This document shows, piece after piece, positions 24,701 through 36,400 of a stretch of 64,000 bases of DNA (position 1 is the stretch's first letter; each line of letters opens with the position of its first letter). This DNA is from Carex sylvatica (lineage: Eukaryota; Streptophyta; Magnoliopsida; Poales; Cyperaceae): the NCBI GenBank assembly GCA_964058845.1, contig CAXKVR010000001.1:496001-560000 (forward strand), given 5' to 3'. A program made the translations under genes and the position numbers. The notes under the pieces are model-generated. The model had not been told where the DNA came from. It saw nothing but the letters and a program-made list of their open reading frames with translations, and ran no database searches.

Positions 24701-26061
24701 ATTTATTATGAAAAAGTAATAACATACCTATAACTAGTGCGATGTTGAGATTGCATTCTCTGGGATTGTTACGATTTGTACGCCAACCGAAAGGACAAGA
24801 GCAGTGATATCCTCCTTGATAATTGTGACAATCTCCTGGCTTGGCGCATGTATTTTCGTCGGCACATTCATCGATGTCTGCATGGATATGACACAACATC
24901 TATAAGCCTACATATTTAGGAATTCTCTCTTTTTATATTTTTAATCGTTTTTGTACATGCTGGAGCACTGGACAGTCTACGTGGCAGCCACCAGAAAGAT
25001 TATAAAAAATGAAAAAAATAAAAATGAAAAAAAGAGATGACGAGCAGGAGAGAGTTAGAGATAAAAAGACCTTGGCAGCCTCCATGAAGGTAAGAATTGC
25101 CTTCATAACCATGGGAGCAGTTGCAGAGATAACCACGACCACTGACTCTGTTCCAGCACATACTGTTACTGCTAATGCAGGCATAGGAGGATATGTTTTT
25201 CTGTGCGATGTCACATGTCGTGTTTCCTATGAACCAGTCGAACACCATTGGCAGAGTAGTATTTTGCAGCTCGTCAGTGGTGACATAAGTGGTACGAAAC
25301 TTGAACTCAGCCTCCTCCACCACCATAACATAGCTGCAAGGACTAAACTTATATACCTCCGAGTTGTTGTACAATGGGTCAAAGTCACCATAAAACCGGT
25401 GTGCATCTTTGGGGATAGCTGTCTGGCAACAACCAATTCCAGTGCAGGATCCAGAGTTATTCAGGGTATCTAAGCTATCACACATAGAACGGCACCCTAC
25501 TGAGTAATTAGTAGTGGCGTCCAGGCGGAGATAGGCAAGTGCATTACACCCAATAACTGTAAATTTGTTCTTCTCAGTGTTGAGCTGGAATGGTGTGTCA
25601 CCATAATCGGCAATTGTACGACAATAATTGTTCTTAGTACACCGCCTAACAGTGTAAGAACTCCCTCGCACAGATATGTTTTGCTTTCCCGGGCTGTAAT
25701 AGCACTGTGGAGATATAATGTTGCTTGTGCGTGCCTGGCCCAATGACAGGTTTATATTCAGAATCTTAACCTTAGAATTTGTCCCAAGGAAAGGATTTGA
25801 GTTATCATCAGATATTTCACAAGTGACATTGAATTCTCTAGACAGGGAGCAATTTGGGCCAATGCCAAACGGGTAAGGGATGGGAATACCACCGCAGCTC
25901 TTTGCGCATCCGGGCAGAGCAATGGTGCTCTTCGCAGATTCAGTGCTTATCAACTGCAGGAGGAGGAGGAACATAAGTTGGATTAATATCGTTGGCAACA
26001 CAGTGGATAAGGTACGTACTACTTGAAACGAGTTCCTTTTTGTTTCGCTCATGATATTCAT
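21792..26061 (-). CDS. WAKL: Wall-associated receptor kinase-like protein (WAK/WAKL)
   Basis: Three exons on the minus strand: 25071..26061, 24728..24877 and 21792..22993, all with GT/AG borders and matching phases, giving 780 aa. Residues about 15-43 form a signal peptide. The extracellular part begins with the galacturonan-binding WAK module (CAKSCGGIPIPYPFGIG). A WAK-associated Cys-rich region with CTGIGCC and an EGF-like repeat ending GYEGNSYLHGGC follow. Exon 2 encodes a calcium-binding EGF repeat (DIDEC...CSCPFGW). A membrane helix lies at about 376-401. The kinase has the glycine loop GRGGHGEVYKG (about 466-476), lysine at about 486, HRD at 580-582 and DFG at 600-602, so it should be active. 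WAKs span the plasma membrane, bind pectin and oligogalacturonides, and signal in growth and defence. A second in-frame ATG lies three codons downstream. Three exons is the classic WAK structure. Which WAK subclade it belongs to cannot be said. Confidence 0.93.
23827..24612. mobile_element. hAT-like non-autonomous element in intron 2 of the WAK gene
   Basis: The 8-bp duplication GTATTAAT flanks the block (23819-23826 and 24613-24620). The ends are inverted: CATGGTTTGGAAACTCGG on the left and CCAATTTTACAAACTATG on the right. Inner sequence is rich in GACTCGG/CCGAGTC motifs. An 8-bp duplication points to hAT. No transposase. A relative lies at about 29590-30120. Confidence 0.65.
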
Positions 26062-26114
26062 ATCTAGTTTCTATCAATGGATCGATCGATGTTCCATTCC
26101 TGCCCTTCAACGCT

Positions 26115-26123
26115 CTTTATATA
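26115..26123 (-). promoter_or_regulatory. Probable TATA box of the WAK gene
   Basis: On the minus strand TATATAAAG lies about 55 bases before the first ATG. That would place transcription start some 25-30 bases downstream and give a short leader. It is the only good TATA box close to the start, but the surroundings are AT-rich, so this is an inference. Confidence 0.45.
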
Positions 26124-26466
26124 TAAAATATATTTAGGTTGATAATTGATTAAATTAATGAGTCAATTATTTAGAGCATCAGTTGGAATATATATGTCGT
26201 GTGTGGATACACCACCTGATAATGTGAGAAACTTTTTCCAATGAAATATTCATAATCTTATTATAATAATATAGTTAATGGGCGAATTAATTTATGATAG
26301 GCTAAGTCCTCACGGCACAGACCAATACTTGCGAACTTGGCCGAGGGTCAACCCCACGCCGTATTAAGTTGGTCGTCTTCATGTACACATGCATACATGA
26401 TGCATCGATTCCATGTTTAATAAAAAGCTAATTAAGCTTGTCTTTTTTTAATAATATATAGTTCAA

Positions 26467-26469
<3 letters not shown>

Positions 26470-26528
<59 letters not shown>
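26470..26528. repeat. (TA)n-(GA)n compound microsatellite
   Basis: About 18 TA units pass directly into about 11 GA units. It adjoins the left side of the MITE at 26528. Confidence 0.95.
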
Positions 26529-26942
26529 CTAATATGTATTCGGTAGCATATGAACCGAAGTGCTACCAGTTCAAATTAAAAAATTTAAAATTAAAAAAGT
26601 CGATCTGAACCGTTAGATGTAATCTCTATATTGAAATATGCTAGGAGACCAAATTTTACATTTTTCTGAATTTTTTTAATATTTATTAAGTCACTTTGAA
26701 AATCGCTGATCCAACGGTGACTTCTGATTTTATTGTTTTGTTAAGTCACCGTTGGATCAGCGATTTTCAAAGTGGCTTAATAAATAGTAAAAAAATTCAG
26801 AAAAATGTAAATTTGGTCTCCAAGCACATTTCAATATAGAAATCACATCTAACTGTTCAGATCGACTTTTTGAATTTTAAAAATAAAAAAATGACTTATA
26901 AGTATATACCCTCATATGTTTATATAAGTAGAGTAGCCAACC
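26528..26942. mobile_element. Diverged foldback MITE of the GAGGTTGGCTACT family
   Basis: The core GATCCAACGGTGACTT...AAGTCACCGTTGGATC forms a strong palindrome. Both arms carry TTTACATTTTTCTGAATTTT or its complement, and the right end reads GTAGCCAACCTC as in the element at 30392-30816. The left terminus has diverged and no target duplication could be assigned. Confidence 0.7.
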
Positions 26943-27059
26943 TCTATATATATATATATAAAAATAGGGAAAGAGGGGATTATGTATCATTCTGATGTCG
27001 ATCGAAGGTGCGTTGCTATGTCATAGCAAGGGTAGTTATATTCATTTAGTATACTCGAA

Positions 27060-27094
<35 letters not shown>

Positions 27095-29585
27095 TGTAAT
27101 TTATTTATCAATCAAGCATTCAGATTTTATTTTGGTATAGCAACGCAGATTTTATTTTTCAATCAAGCATTGAGAAATGTTGGCAAACAAACATTCAGAT
27201 TTTATTTTTCAATCACAAAAAATACAAATACCGATCCAAATATTCTGCTCCAAATTTTTAAATAAATCTTGGTGTATTCATCTCTTAATTTATTATTCAC
27301 CTTCTGTTTTTCATTACATTCCGAATAAAGATGAACTCCATTAATTTTACTTTATTAGAGGGAATGATCACCAAATTATTCAAAAGTAGCTACAACCTAA
27401 TTCAAGCGTATATATTAGTTGTTCTTGTGGGATCTAATTATTAAAGAAAATTAAGTAATTAATACTTGTTGAAACTGGATAGTTCTATGCTTGCAGTCGA
27501 ATTCTCCTTTATTAGTACTTAAATTAATCGGAGAGATGAAACACCATGGATTAATGGTTTCATTCTTTGATACGTACACCTGCATATAATTTCGAAATGT
27601 CATTAATTTAATAGATATATACCCCATATAGTTTAAATTTTCACGCAACTGGATGCAAATAGTTTTATTCAACTCGAGGCAAAAATACAATTTCCCCTAA
27701 ATTTTTTCGGACGTGTTTCTTTTTTTTTTTTTTGGCGGGGGGGGATTTGAATTAATAAACATGGGTGTCAGAAATGCAAATGTTAAAATATTACCAAATA
27801 AAAAAATGGCAGATAAATTAATTAAATTGGAGGAGAGGAATCACCAACGTTGAAAGCAAAAATTTGGGAAATAGGTCTGCACTAGCTGCGTCGTAAACAA
27901 CAACCGTTTTTTTTTTTTTTTTTTTTTTTTGTTCTTGTGTATGTTGCCTTACATGCAGTGCCGTAGTCAGAATTTTTATAAGGGATACGTAAAAAATAAA
28001 TTATTAAAAAATAGTTATTATTTTTTATCTAAATAGTTTGATAAAAGCAATCAGGTTAAAAATTATTTTTTTGTACTATAATTTGTGATTAAGATAATTT
28101 TTGTGATAGTTTAAAAATAAATGAATTTACAGTATGTTAAAATCATCAAAAAACAAGGCACAATGGTTTGAAACTCTAAAATTGAATGTTAAGATCCAAA
28201 TAATTTCTAGATGCTGATGGTTCTCTGTAAATCAATAATTATTTATATTTTTATATGTAACGGACCAATACACTAAGTCTGTTTTGAAAGAAGTATCCAA
28301 TTATCTTTTTTTTCTCTAAAGAACCAACGTTCACTTTGTTTCCAAATCAACAAAACTCAGTTTTGTTAAATTCAAAATTGACACACAAAAAACCGAATCA
28401 AGCCACAACTAAAAGTGAATCACGACAGGAATAGGCAATGGATCGAAATAGGAATAGGCAATGACATAATTTTATAGTAATGTATAGGTAATTTTCAAAA
28501 TCCAGGGATAGGCGGTTGCCTACCCCTTGTCCATATTAGCTCTGCCGGCCACTGCGTACGTGGGTGACAATTTTTTTTTTGCTTTTTATGTATGGTGATG
28601 CATAAATTTTTTTTTTTTTTTTTGTACATTATTCAAACTAATGTCATAACTTGCGCCACTGTTATTAATAATGTACAAGTACTATATTGGAAATAAGTCA
28701 AATAACAAGTGAATTTACAAATTTCAAATGCAAGAACTCTAAAAGAAAGGTTATCAGATCCAATAACATATTGCACCACTCATAAGAAGTATTAACTATC
28801 AAAATGCAATATTCTTCTTCATTTTTTTTTTCACTTGAATTGCTGCTGCAGCAGTCTAAGGAGTTGATTGGTAGTTGCATTGATTGTTAGTCCATTGCAA
28901 TCAGACCGAATGAAATTTGCAACAAAATCCAAATTTTAAATGGATTTTCTAAAACTCAGAAAGAGAAAGGTTAAGAAGCACAAACCATTCTTATGCGTTG
29001 ATTGTTAGTTGTTGACCAATTGTCTTTGTTGTTTTTATTTCTTTCACTGATTAGTGATTACTAATCAAACATGCCAGCGCTGCTAGCCTACAACTTCAAT
29101 ATATCACATTCACTCGTATGGAAATAATAAAAAAACTGGGGTAATTAAAGCATTCCAGAGTTGAATATGAAGACAAACAACCGTAAACCCTCCTCATGAT
29201 CTGTTTGGATCACACTTCTCTACATTTAAATTAGTACTCTATTTTTTGATGAAAATGCCCATAGGCTATCATTATACATAAAAGTATATATTACAAGAGA
29301 GCTGTTGTACTGGAAGCCACATACATACATAGAAAACACAGAAAATGATACATGCTTAGATTGCGTACAAGTATATACCAGTACACCTATCAAGTCCATA
29401 TTATTACCCATGATCAGCCTGACCAGTACATAGATGCTACAATTAGACCCCCTATGACATAAGTAAGCACGGAAAAACATAAACAAAGAGTTGGTACGTG
29501 CTGGTATTGAGCCGCTTCTGATTTTATTGCTCTGATATAAATAAACAATTATGAACCGCATGCAATAAAGATCAATCTCCTCTCC
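26943..29585. other. Intergenic stretch, no gene recognised
   Basis: AT-rich sequence with (TA)n at about 27060-27085 and poly-T runs near 27905 and 28605. GGCGGTTGCCTACCCC at about 28510 is related to a motif near 1880. Nothing here reads as coding on either strand over more than short distances. Confidence 0.5.
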
Positions 29586-29589
29586 GTTT

Positions 29590-30120
29590 TCTTCTCTTTT
29601 CCTTGCGTAATTCCTCGGAATCGGCTGATCCGGATTGGAATCGGACTGTACCAATCCGATTTCAGGCCGAGTTGCACAGTAGGTGATTTTTTCATCCAAT
29701 TTCAGCCAAAACGGTCCAATTCTAGTCAAATTTCGGCCGAAATGCTAGAATACCACTCTCCAAATTTTTTGGCTTCGTGTTTGAGTTGAACAAGAGAGCT
29801 CTTGAATATCAAATAAGCAAACTACCCTCCCACCTTGCTACCTTTTGTTGCTAGAATACATAACTATATGTAAATATAAGTATTTAAACAGCTATTGAAG
29901 AGGTGCAATGCTTGTATTATATTGTATTAGTGGATTATTTGATTGTAATGATATTTATCTAAAGAGAAATTGTTAACAAATTATTTCTTTAGTATAAAAC
30001 AATCTTCTGGCAAAAAAAATCCAAGTTTCCCATTAGATTCGGTCGATTCTGACCAATTCACCCGATTCTGATTCCACGGTCAAAAGAGCAATCCATATTC
30101 CGACTCTTATTTTTCCTTCT
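29590..30120. mobile_element. Probable relative of the WAK-intron hAT-like element
   Basis: It shares with 23827-24612 the subterminal stretch GATTCTGA(C/T)..ATTC.CCGATTCTGATT.CACGGTCAA and a set of GGCCGA and CCGATT motifs near the opposite end. The termini are blurred and no target duplication was found. Boundaries are approximate. Confidence 0.4.
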
Positions 30121-30391
30121 ATGTTGATAACTATATCATAAGATGTGATGTCGCCTAGAATTCATATAAATTTCTGAGTTTTAATCTAGACCATCCGGAT
30201 CCAAAATCAAATTTGTGTTAGTAGGATCCGGCCTCGTGTCGAGTACCCTTAAAGTGATTTTAAGATCCAATTTGAACATTCACGTGGTCCAAAGTATCTA
30301 TGTTGATAATGCATGTCTTGTCACCATCTCGGACAACATATCCACATATATGCCATTCAGTTATATGTGATTTTTCATATACACGAAAGGC

Positions 30392-30816
30392 GAGGTTGGC
30401 TACTATGCTTATATAAGCATATCCCCACATATGCTTATAACTCATTTTTGTGCTTCCAATGTCCAAATGAACGATCTGAACCGTTCATCTTGTTCTCCAT
30501 ATTAATATGTGCTTGGAAACTAAATTTTATATTTTTCTGAATTTTTTTACTATTTATTAAGCCACTTTGAAAATTATTAATCCAACGGTGGCTGCTGATT
30601 TTACTGTTTTGTGCAGCCACCGTTGGATCAGCGATTTTCAAAGTGGCTTAATAAATAGTAAACAAATTCAGAAAAATGTAAAATTTAGTTTCCAAGCACA
30701 TATTAATATGGAGAACAAGATGAACGGTTCAGATCGACCATTTGGACATTGAAAGCACAAAAATGAGTTATAAGCATATGTGGGGATATGCTTATATAAG
30801 CATAGTAGCCAACCTC
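30392..30816. mobile_element. Mutator-like foldback MITE with 10-bp target duplication
   Basis: 425 bp that is almost one palindrome: it starts GAGGTTGGCTACTATGC, ends GCATAGTAGCCAACCTC, and folds around CCAACGGTGGCTGC/GCAGCCACCGTTGG. The direct repeat CACGAAAGGC flanks it (30382-30391 and 30817-30826). A 9-11 bp duplication is the Mutator-like signature. It has no coding capacity. This is the best-preserved copy of the family in the window. Confidence 0.88.
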
Positions 30817-31235
30817 CACGAAAGGCTAAATATATACAAATCATCCATATATTGATAATGGTGCGAAATACCTTTGTACCACACATTTGAGTTAAGGATA
30901 TATATTGCATGTGTGCGTAAATTCGTCTCCAAATTAAAAAGAAAAGGAAACGGGTAGTGAAGGATATTGGTGTAAAATTCCTTTGTACCACACATTTTAT
31001 AGATGGAAATTTAGAGATAATAAGATGAAAATAAAAATGAAAATGACCATTTGAAAAGAACACTGAGATATTCAAAGTCATCCAAGTCCAGAGAAGACTT
31101 TTCATTTAGAATGGGCAACGATACATAGACAATGACAGGCAAATTCGATGAAAAAATGAAAATGCAAGGACAATAATTGTTTTCTGGTAATTTGGGAGAA
31201 CCGTAACGGAAGAGTATTTTCTGATAAGAGTAAGA

Positions 31236-31571
31236 CTACGGTGCTATGGGTTGCATAGAGAGCCTCTATGCAACGGCACAATATTCGAGTTTTCAAAATT
31301 CTAACTGTCGATCCGAACCGTTCAACATGATCTCCATATAAATATATACTTGCAAATCAAATTTTACATCTTTTAAAAAAAATTTACTATTCTTTTAGAT
31401 AGGTAGAAAATCAAATATCTGAATGGTGCATAATTTTTTAGATCAAGTGATTTTTAAGTATATATTCATATAGAGATCATATTGAACGGTTCGGATCGAC
31501 CGTTAGGATTTTAAAAACTCAAATATTAAGCCATTGCATAGAAGCCCTCTATGCAACCCATAGCACCTTAG
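31236..31571. mobile_element. Foldback MITE, GGTGCTATGGGTTGCATAG family
   Basis: The left end reads GGTGCTATGGGTTGCATAGA and the right end mirrors it, ending CTATGCAACCCATAGCACC. Inner arms carry CGATCCGAACCGTTCAACAT and its near complement. A central GATAGGTAGAAAATCA is shared with the intron 5 MITE at 5990. A clear target duplication was not found. Confidence 0.75.
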
Positions 31572-32669
31572 CATAATTACTTTTCTGATAATTCAGCTTC
31601 CTCTAACTAACATAATATCACTAGTAAAGTAATTGTGGGGCCTTTTGTCAGTTATCTACTCTCTTTTTTGGGCCTATCTTTGTCATATAGTTGACACAGC
31701 CTTCTCCAGTGGAAAGTGAGAAGTGCAAAGTTTCTTAATACCAGCTCGGCCCATCTTCAATTTTTACAATTAATTTTTGTTGCAATATGTTATTGGTCAA
31801 AGTAGCAGAAATCTTCAATTTTGATTTTTGTTTCATTCGGCCTAATTTTGTTGAAATATCCATCCAGCTGGCCTCTTTTTTACACAAAAGCAAATTGATG
31901 TAGAGAGAATATATCCCAAACCTTTTTATGTCAATAACCAAAAAATTATTGTAGAGAGCTGAATCTTATATTATACCATTAAACAGTTAAATATTTGTGA
32001 AATGGGTAGACGCTAACAATTAATTTGTTTAATTGCACAAAAATTTTAGATCCCCCAATTAGAGACTTCGTTCTATTCGGAGTTTGATTCTTTTATGATT
32101 TGGGAAATGGAGATCATCTGGTATATAACGATGAAAGCATCGGCGAGAGAAAGAACGTCCTATCAGCTGGTAGCCTAATTACACTGTACATTAACATTAT
32201 TTACGGCATTGATTGAATCCTGTGATATTTTGTATTGTGAAAAAATAAATTAAGAGAAAAGAGTGACTATTTTATATCTTAAATAATGATATCCACAATT
32301 TATAAGAAAAAAACTTATTAAATTAAAGTATATTTCATTGTTGAATCAACTATTATTTATTGCCATATCTATATATGTGTGGATTATACGTAATTCAATG
32401 TGAGGAATTAATTACTTTATTATGTGATTAATTATTGAAATCTCTTTTTTTTATGTTGCTTTCTATTTGATAATATTTGTCTCAATATAAATATATTTTT
32501 TTAAATACGTACTTCATTTATAGAGGAAATTACTCTTACAAGTAACAATGTAATTGGAGAACTAATTAAAGCCTGGTTTTATGTTTTGCTGTACGTATAC
32601 TTGTTAACTCTAAATTGACATTTTAGAAAAGATTGTTAAAAAGTTAATGTCCTCTATATTAATTCTCAG
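31572..32669. other. Intergenic stretch, nothing recognised
   Basis: AT-rich sequence without coding signal, terminal repeats or tandem arrays visible by eye. Confidence 0.5.
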
Positions 32670-34961
32670 ATTTACAGTAGGAATTAGGAACAAATTTAGA
32701 AACAATGTATAAAAGAAATTCATAATTAAAATTGCATTACCAACATTATGCTGATTTTATTATTGTAGACACTCCAAGCAACAGGAAAAATTATGTGTAT
32801 GAATTTATTGACATGATAGATATTGGGACACAGAGAGCATAGTATTTAGGATTATGAAGAACTGAGAAATTCAAAGATGCTGGTTTAGATTCTTCATTTA
32901 AAACTAATTTATTAGATATTTCCGTCAAACTCATCAACCATCTAAGCATAATTACATACTAGCTTCATTCAATCAAAATTTGCAATTGAAACTAGAAATA
33001 AATTCAGCAATATAAAAATATTTAAAATTAATAAACAAATTATAAATTTTAAAATCGTTGATGTTGTGAAAGAAACTATTTTTTGCAATTTACTAATTTT
33101 GGAATGCTTTTAAGACATCTTTTATGTGCATAGCATGCACCGAAATGTTGCCACGTCATCAAGCGATAAAAAGACAAAAATGGTACAAACTAGGTCCGGA
33201 GTTTTTGTGTGTTAAGTTTTTTGTGTGATTCACCTAAAATGTTCACAATTTCTCAGTGAACCTTTCACAATTTCTAAATGATTCTTCTTTTGTGCAGTTA
33301 TTTAATCTTTGTTATATATTGACTTTCAAAACCGTTGTATATTAACTATTAAATTAATCATAAATCATAAGATAATAAAATACAATATCTATTTACAAAT
33401 AGGTTCTGCTTCTATTGAATTTTGCAAAATATTTGAGATATTGGAGGAAACAAATAAATTAAGGTAGTAAAAAAATAATCCTAACTTTTTCATTATAGTC
33501 ATTTTTCTTCATCAATATTAAATTCAATAAAAATAGTTATTTAACTATGTATTTTCATTAATTGCGGAATCAACTATGATATTCTCCCGAAAAAAAAAGA
33601 AAAAAACTAGGTTGAGCTGATTGGTTTCATCACAATATTTAAGTATCATTATATATCAAGGTTTTAAATAACGATTATTGTGTCATAGCGGAAAGGCTAA
33701 AAAAAAGTCATCGCGAATAGCGTAGCTATAACGAAAGCAATTCTACATAGCGTTTTTTTGTTTAAAAATATATTTTATATTTATACTAATTATCAACATT
33801 ATCTAAAGTCTCATAGAGCAATAAGTAACACAAAATTGATTAAGAAATTAGAATATTTATATTGAACCATTACAAAGTCCAAATTAATATTCAAAATATC
33901 CCTAATAATATTATAAACTATCTATCTTTTTTCATTCAAAATAACCTAAGTAGCATGGTATAAATTTTTTTTCTATTAAAAAAAACTAAGAATCATGGAT
34001 TAAACTATCTATCTTTTTCTATTTAAAAGCAAAATCTATCTGGACATTAAACAAATTGATCTTTACAATTAATTTTCAGTTGTGCTTTTATATAGAAGTC
34101 CATGTAATATAGCGTGCGCTATAGCGTGTAACGTGTAGCGCAAATAGCGGACCGCTATTACTTTTATAGTGGTTGGAGCTAAAATAGCGCACTTTTATCC
34201 CATAGCTTAGCGTTTAAGGTCCAAAAACACTATAGTTCCGCTATTGCTTTGCTATAGCACGCTATTTAGAACACTGCTGATTAATAGGTAATGTATTTTT
34301 TTTTAGAATATTGAATTATGTCCAAGACTTATTAATTTTTTATTTTTTGTAGTGAATTGACAGATTTTTTTATCAGAATAATGATAAGAAAATAGCAAAA
34401 CTATATACCAGGCTTGTTGTAGAGAAGAGTCAAATCACTAAGATGATAGAGGCCAAGAAATAAGTTGGAGCTAAGAAAAAGAAGTGTAGCTGAATGAAGC
34501 CTGTGATCTAGGCTTCAGTGGGAACAACCCTAATAGGATTTTCTGGGAGTCAAATGTTTCCTAAGAAAAAAAGAAACAAGTAGTTTTCAATGTATTTAGA
34601 TTAGACAATGCTCTTATTTCTTTCTGTTTTTACAAATTAGCTTAAACTATGTTATAGTTTTATTCTCTGGTTTGACTATTATCATTTTATAAACTTGATG
34701 TTGCACAAGTAAATTTGATAACATGTAAAGGAGGTAAGTTAGAAATGATCTACTTTTGTATTATTAAAATAATAAAATCATAAATATGACATAAATAGAT
34801 TAATAACATAAAATGACAGAAACACACTGTGATGCAGTGTATAGTAGAATTTTGTGTATTATTTTGTCCATCATGTCGTTTTTTTTAAATGGCACAAACA
34901 ATATGTCATGTATTCAATGCTGATTATTATATATGTATATTTATCACAACCTTTCATTAAG
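32670..34961. repeat. Direct repeat copy A (matches 40439-41461), interrupted by a 1.27-kb insertion
   Basis: 32670-33656 aligns closely with 40441-41434, sharing for example AACATTATGCTGATTTTATT in near-identical form and GGTACAAACTAGGTCCGGAG exactly. Homology resumes for about 27 bp at 34935 (GTATATTTATCACAAC). The gap is the insertion at 33657-34925. A third, short piece of the same repeat (about 100 bp) lies at 39549-39650. Element class unknown. Confidence 0.8.
33657..34925. mobile_element. Insertion with 9-bp target duplication inside the direct repeat
   Basis: Compared with the uninterrupted copy at 41420-41450, 1269 bp are inserted here between two copies of ATTATATAT (33648-33656 and 34926-34934). 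The left part (33657-34276) starts CAAGGTTTTAAATAACG, ends CGCTATTTAGAACACTG and holds many CTATAGCG/CGCTATAG motifs. That part may be a unit of its own nested at the edge. A related fragment lies at about 61995-62160. The duplication length suits a Mutator-like element, but the outer terminal repeats are poor. Confidence 0.5.
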
Positions 34962-34983
34962 TATAACATATATTAATTGAAAC

Positions 34984-36220
34984 TAGGCTGCTAATGATTA
35001 AAATTCGGCTCAAACTCAGCTTGTTTTTGAAAGAAAAAGCTCAGTTCGGTTCGGCTCATGTAAACACTTGGCTCGACTCGGCTAGGCTCGCGAACTCGCG
35101 AGTCGGCTCATGAGCCGGCTCATATTTTTACATATTTGCACTTTCCATTAAGCAAGCATTTGTTATGAGCAATCGAACAATTGTTTTGATTTTTGAGGAG
35201 TTATTACCAATCTATTGCTCAAATTTTAATTCTTTTTTAAATTTCAAAGTTTTTTCAAATTTCAAATATTTTTCAAATTTCAAAGTTTTTTTAAATTTCA
35301 ATTTTTTTTTCAAATTTCAAAGTTTTTTAAAATTTCAAATTTTTTTAAAATTTCAAATTTCAAAATTTCAAATTGTTTTCAAATTTCAAAATTTCAAAAT
35401 TTCAAATTGTTTTCAAATTTCAAAATTTCAAATTGTTTTTAAATTAAAAAAAAATTCAAATTTCAATTTTTTTTTTTCAAATTTCCAAATATTTTTAGAA
35501 TTCTTCAAAAAAACGTTTTTTTTTTCTGAAATATGCTATAAATAAAAATTTCGACTGGACCACTATAGTTGACCTGTGTGCAAACTACAAACAGAGATCA
35601 TGTTATCATCTCATCAAATGAGATTTGCTCTCAAATGAGGCTACAACAGATATATCTGTTTGTTGTATCCTTGCAAGTGCAGTTTGTTTCACATTCAACG
35701 TACCAAAGAGCAAAAGACTGTCAGATCAGTTTAATTCTCTGAAACTCTTAATTCATTAACTAACCATTCCATCCTTGAAATTTGTGTGCCTCTGCTTAAA
35801 TTTGTGTGAATACAGATTTAAAAGCGAATCTGATGGTTAAAAAACTCATTGAACTCAAAAATAAATTTGAAATTTATCCGCATAAAAAAAAATTAAAATT
35901 GAACTTTGAACTTTAAAATTTATCCGCATAAAAAAAATTGAACAATATATTAGTATTAACCTCTCAAAAGTCAAAACAATTACTCGATTGCTCATAACAA
36001 ATTCTTACTTAATGGAAAGTACAAATAAGTAAAAATATGAGCCAGCTTGCGAGCCGACTCGTGAGTTCGCGAGTTGAGCCAAACCGAGCCAAGTGTTTAC
36101 ATGAGCCGAGCTGAGCCGAGTCGAGTTCGGGCTTTTTTAAGTTTTGAGTCCGATTCATTATGAAATATTGAGCTGCTCAATTCATCGATTCACGAGTCGA
36201 CTTGACACATTAGCAGCCCT
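34984..36220. mobile_element. Long-TIR Mutator-like element (non-coding)
   Basis: The ends mirror each other over about 200 bp: TAGGCTGCTAATG on the left and CATTAGCAGCCCT on the right. Further in are GAGCCGGCTCATATTTTTAC against GTAAAAATATGAGCCAGC, and TGTTATGAGCAATCGA against TCGATTGCTCATAACA. The direct repeat AATTGAAAC flanks it (34975-34983 and 36221-36229), a 9-bp Mutator-like duplication. The middle (35225-35500) is a low-complexity tract of TTTCAAATTTCAAA units. No transposase. Confidence 0.85.
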
Positions 36221-36400
36221 AATTGAAACACGTTGGCATATTTTTGAAATTAAACTAGTATTTTTAACTGAAATATTATTTTACTAATATATAGCTAGTT
36301 ATATTTAACGCTTATGCAATTACAATTCTCAAAGTATGTCAAGTATGTCTGGTAATAACCTAAAAATGCAATGTGGCCCACTTATGTGAGTACATATATA

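Noticed and set aside
35165..35545. Open frame of about 126 codons rich in Phe and Lys
   Set aside because: It is a translation of the TTTCAAA low-complexity core of the Mutator-like element.
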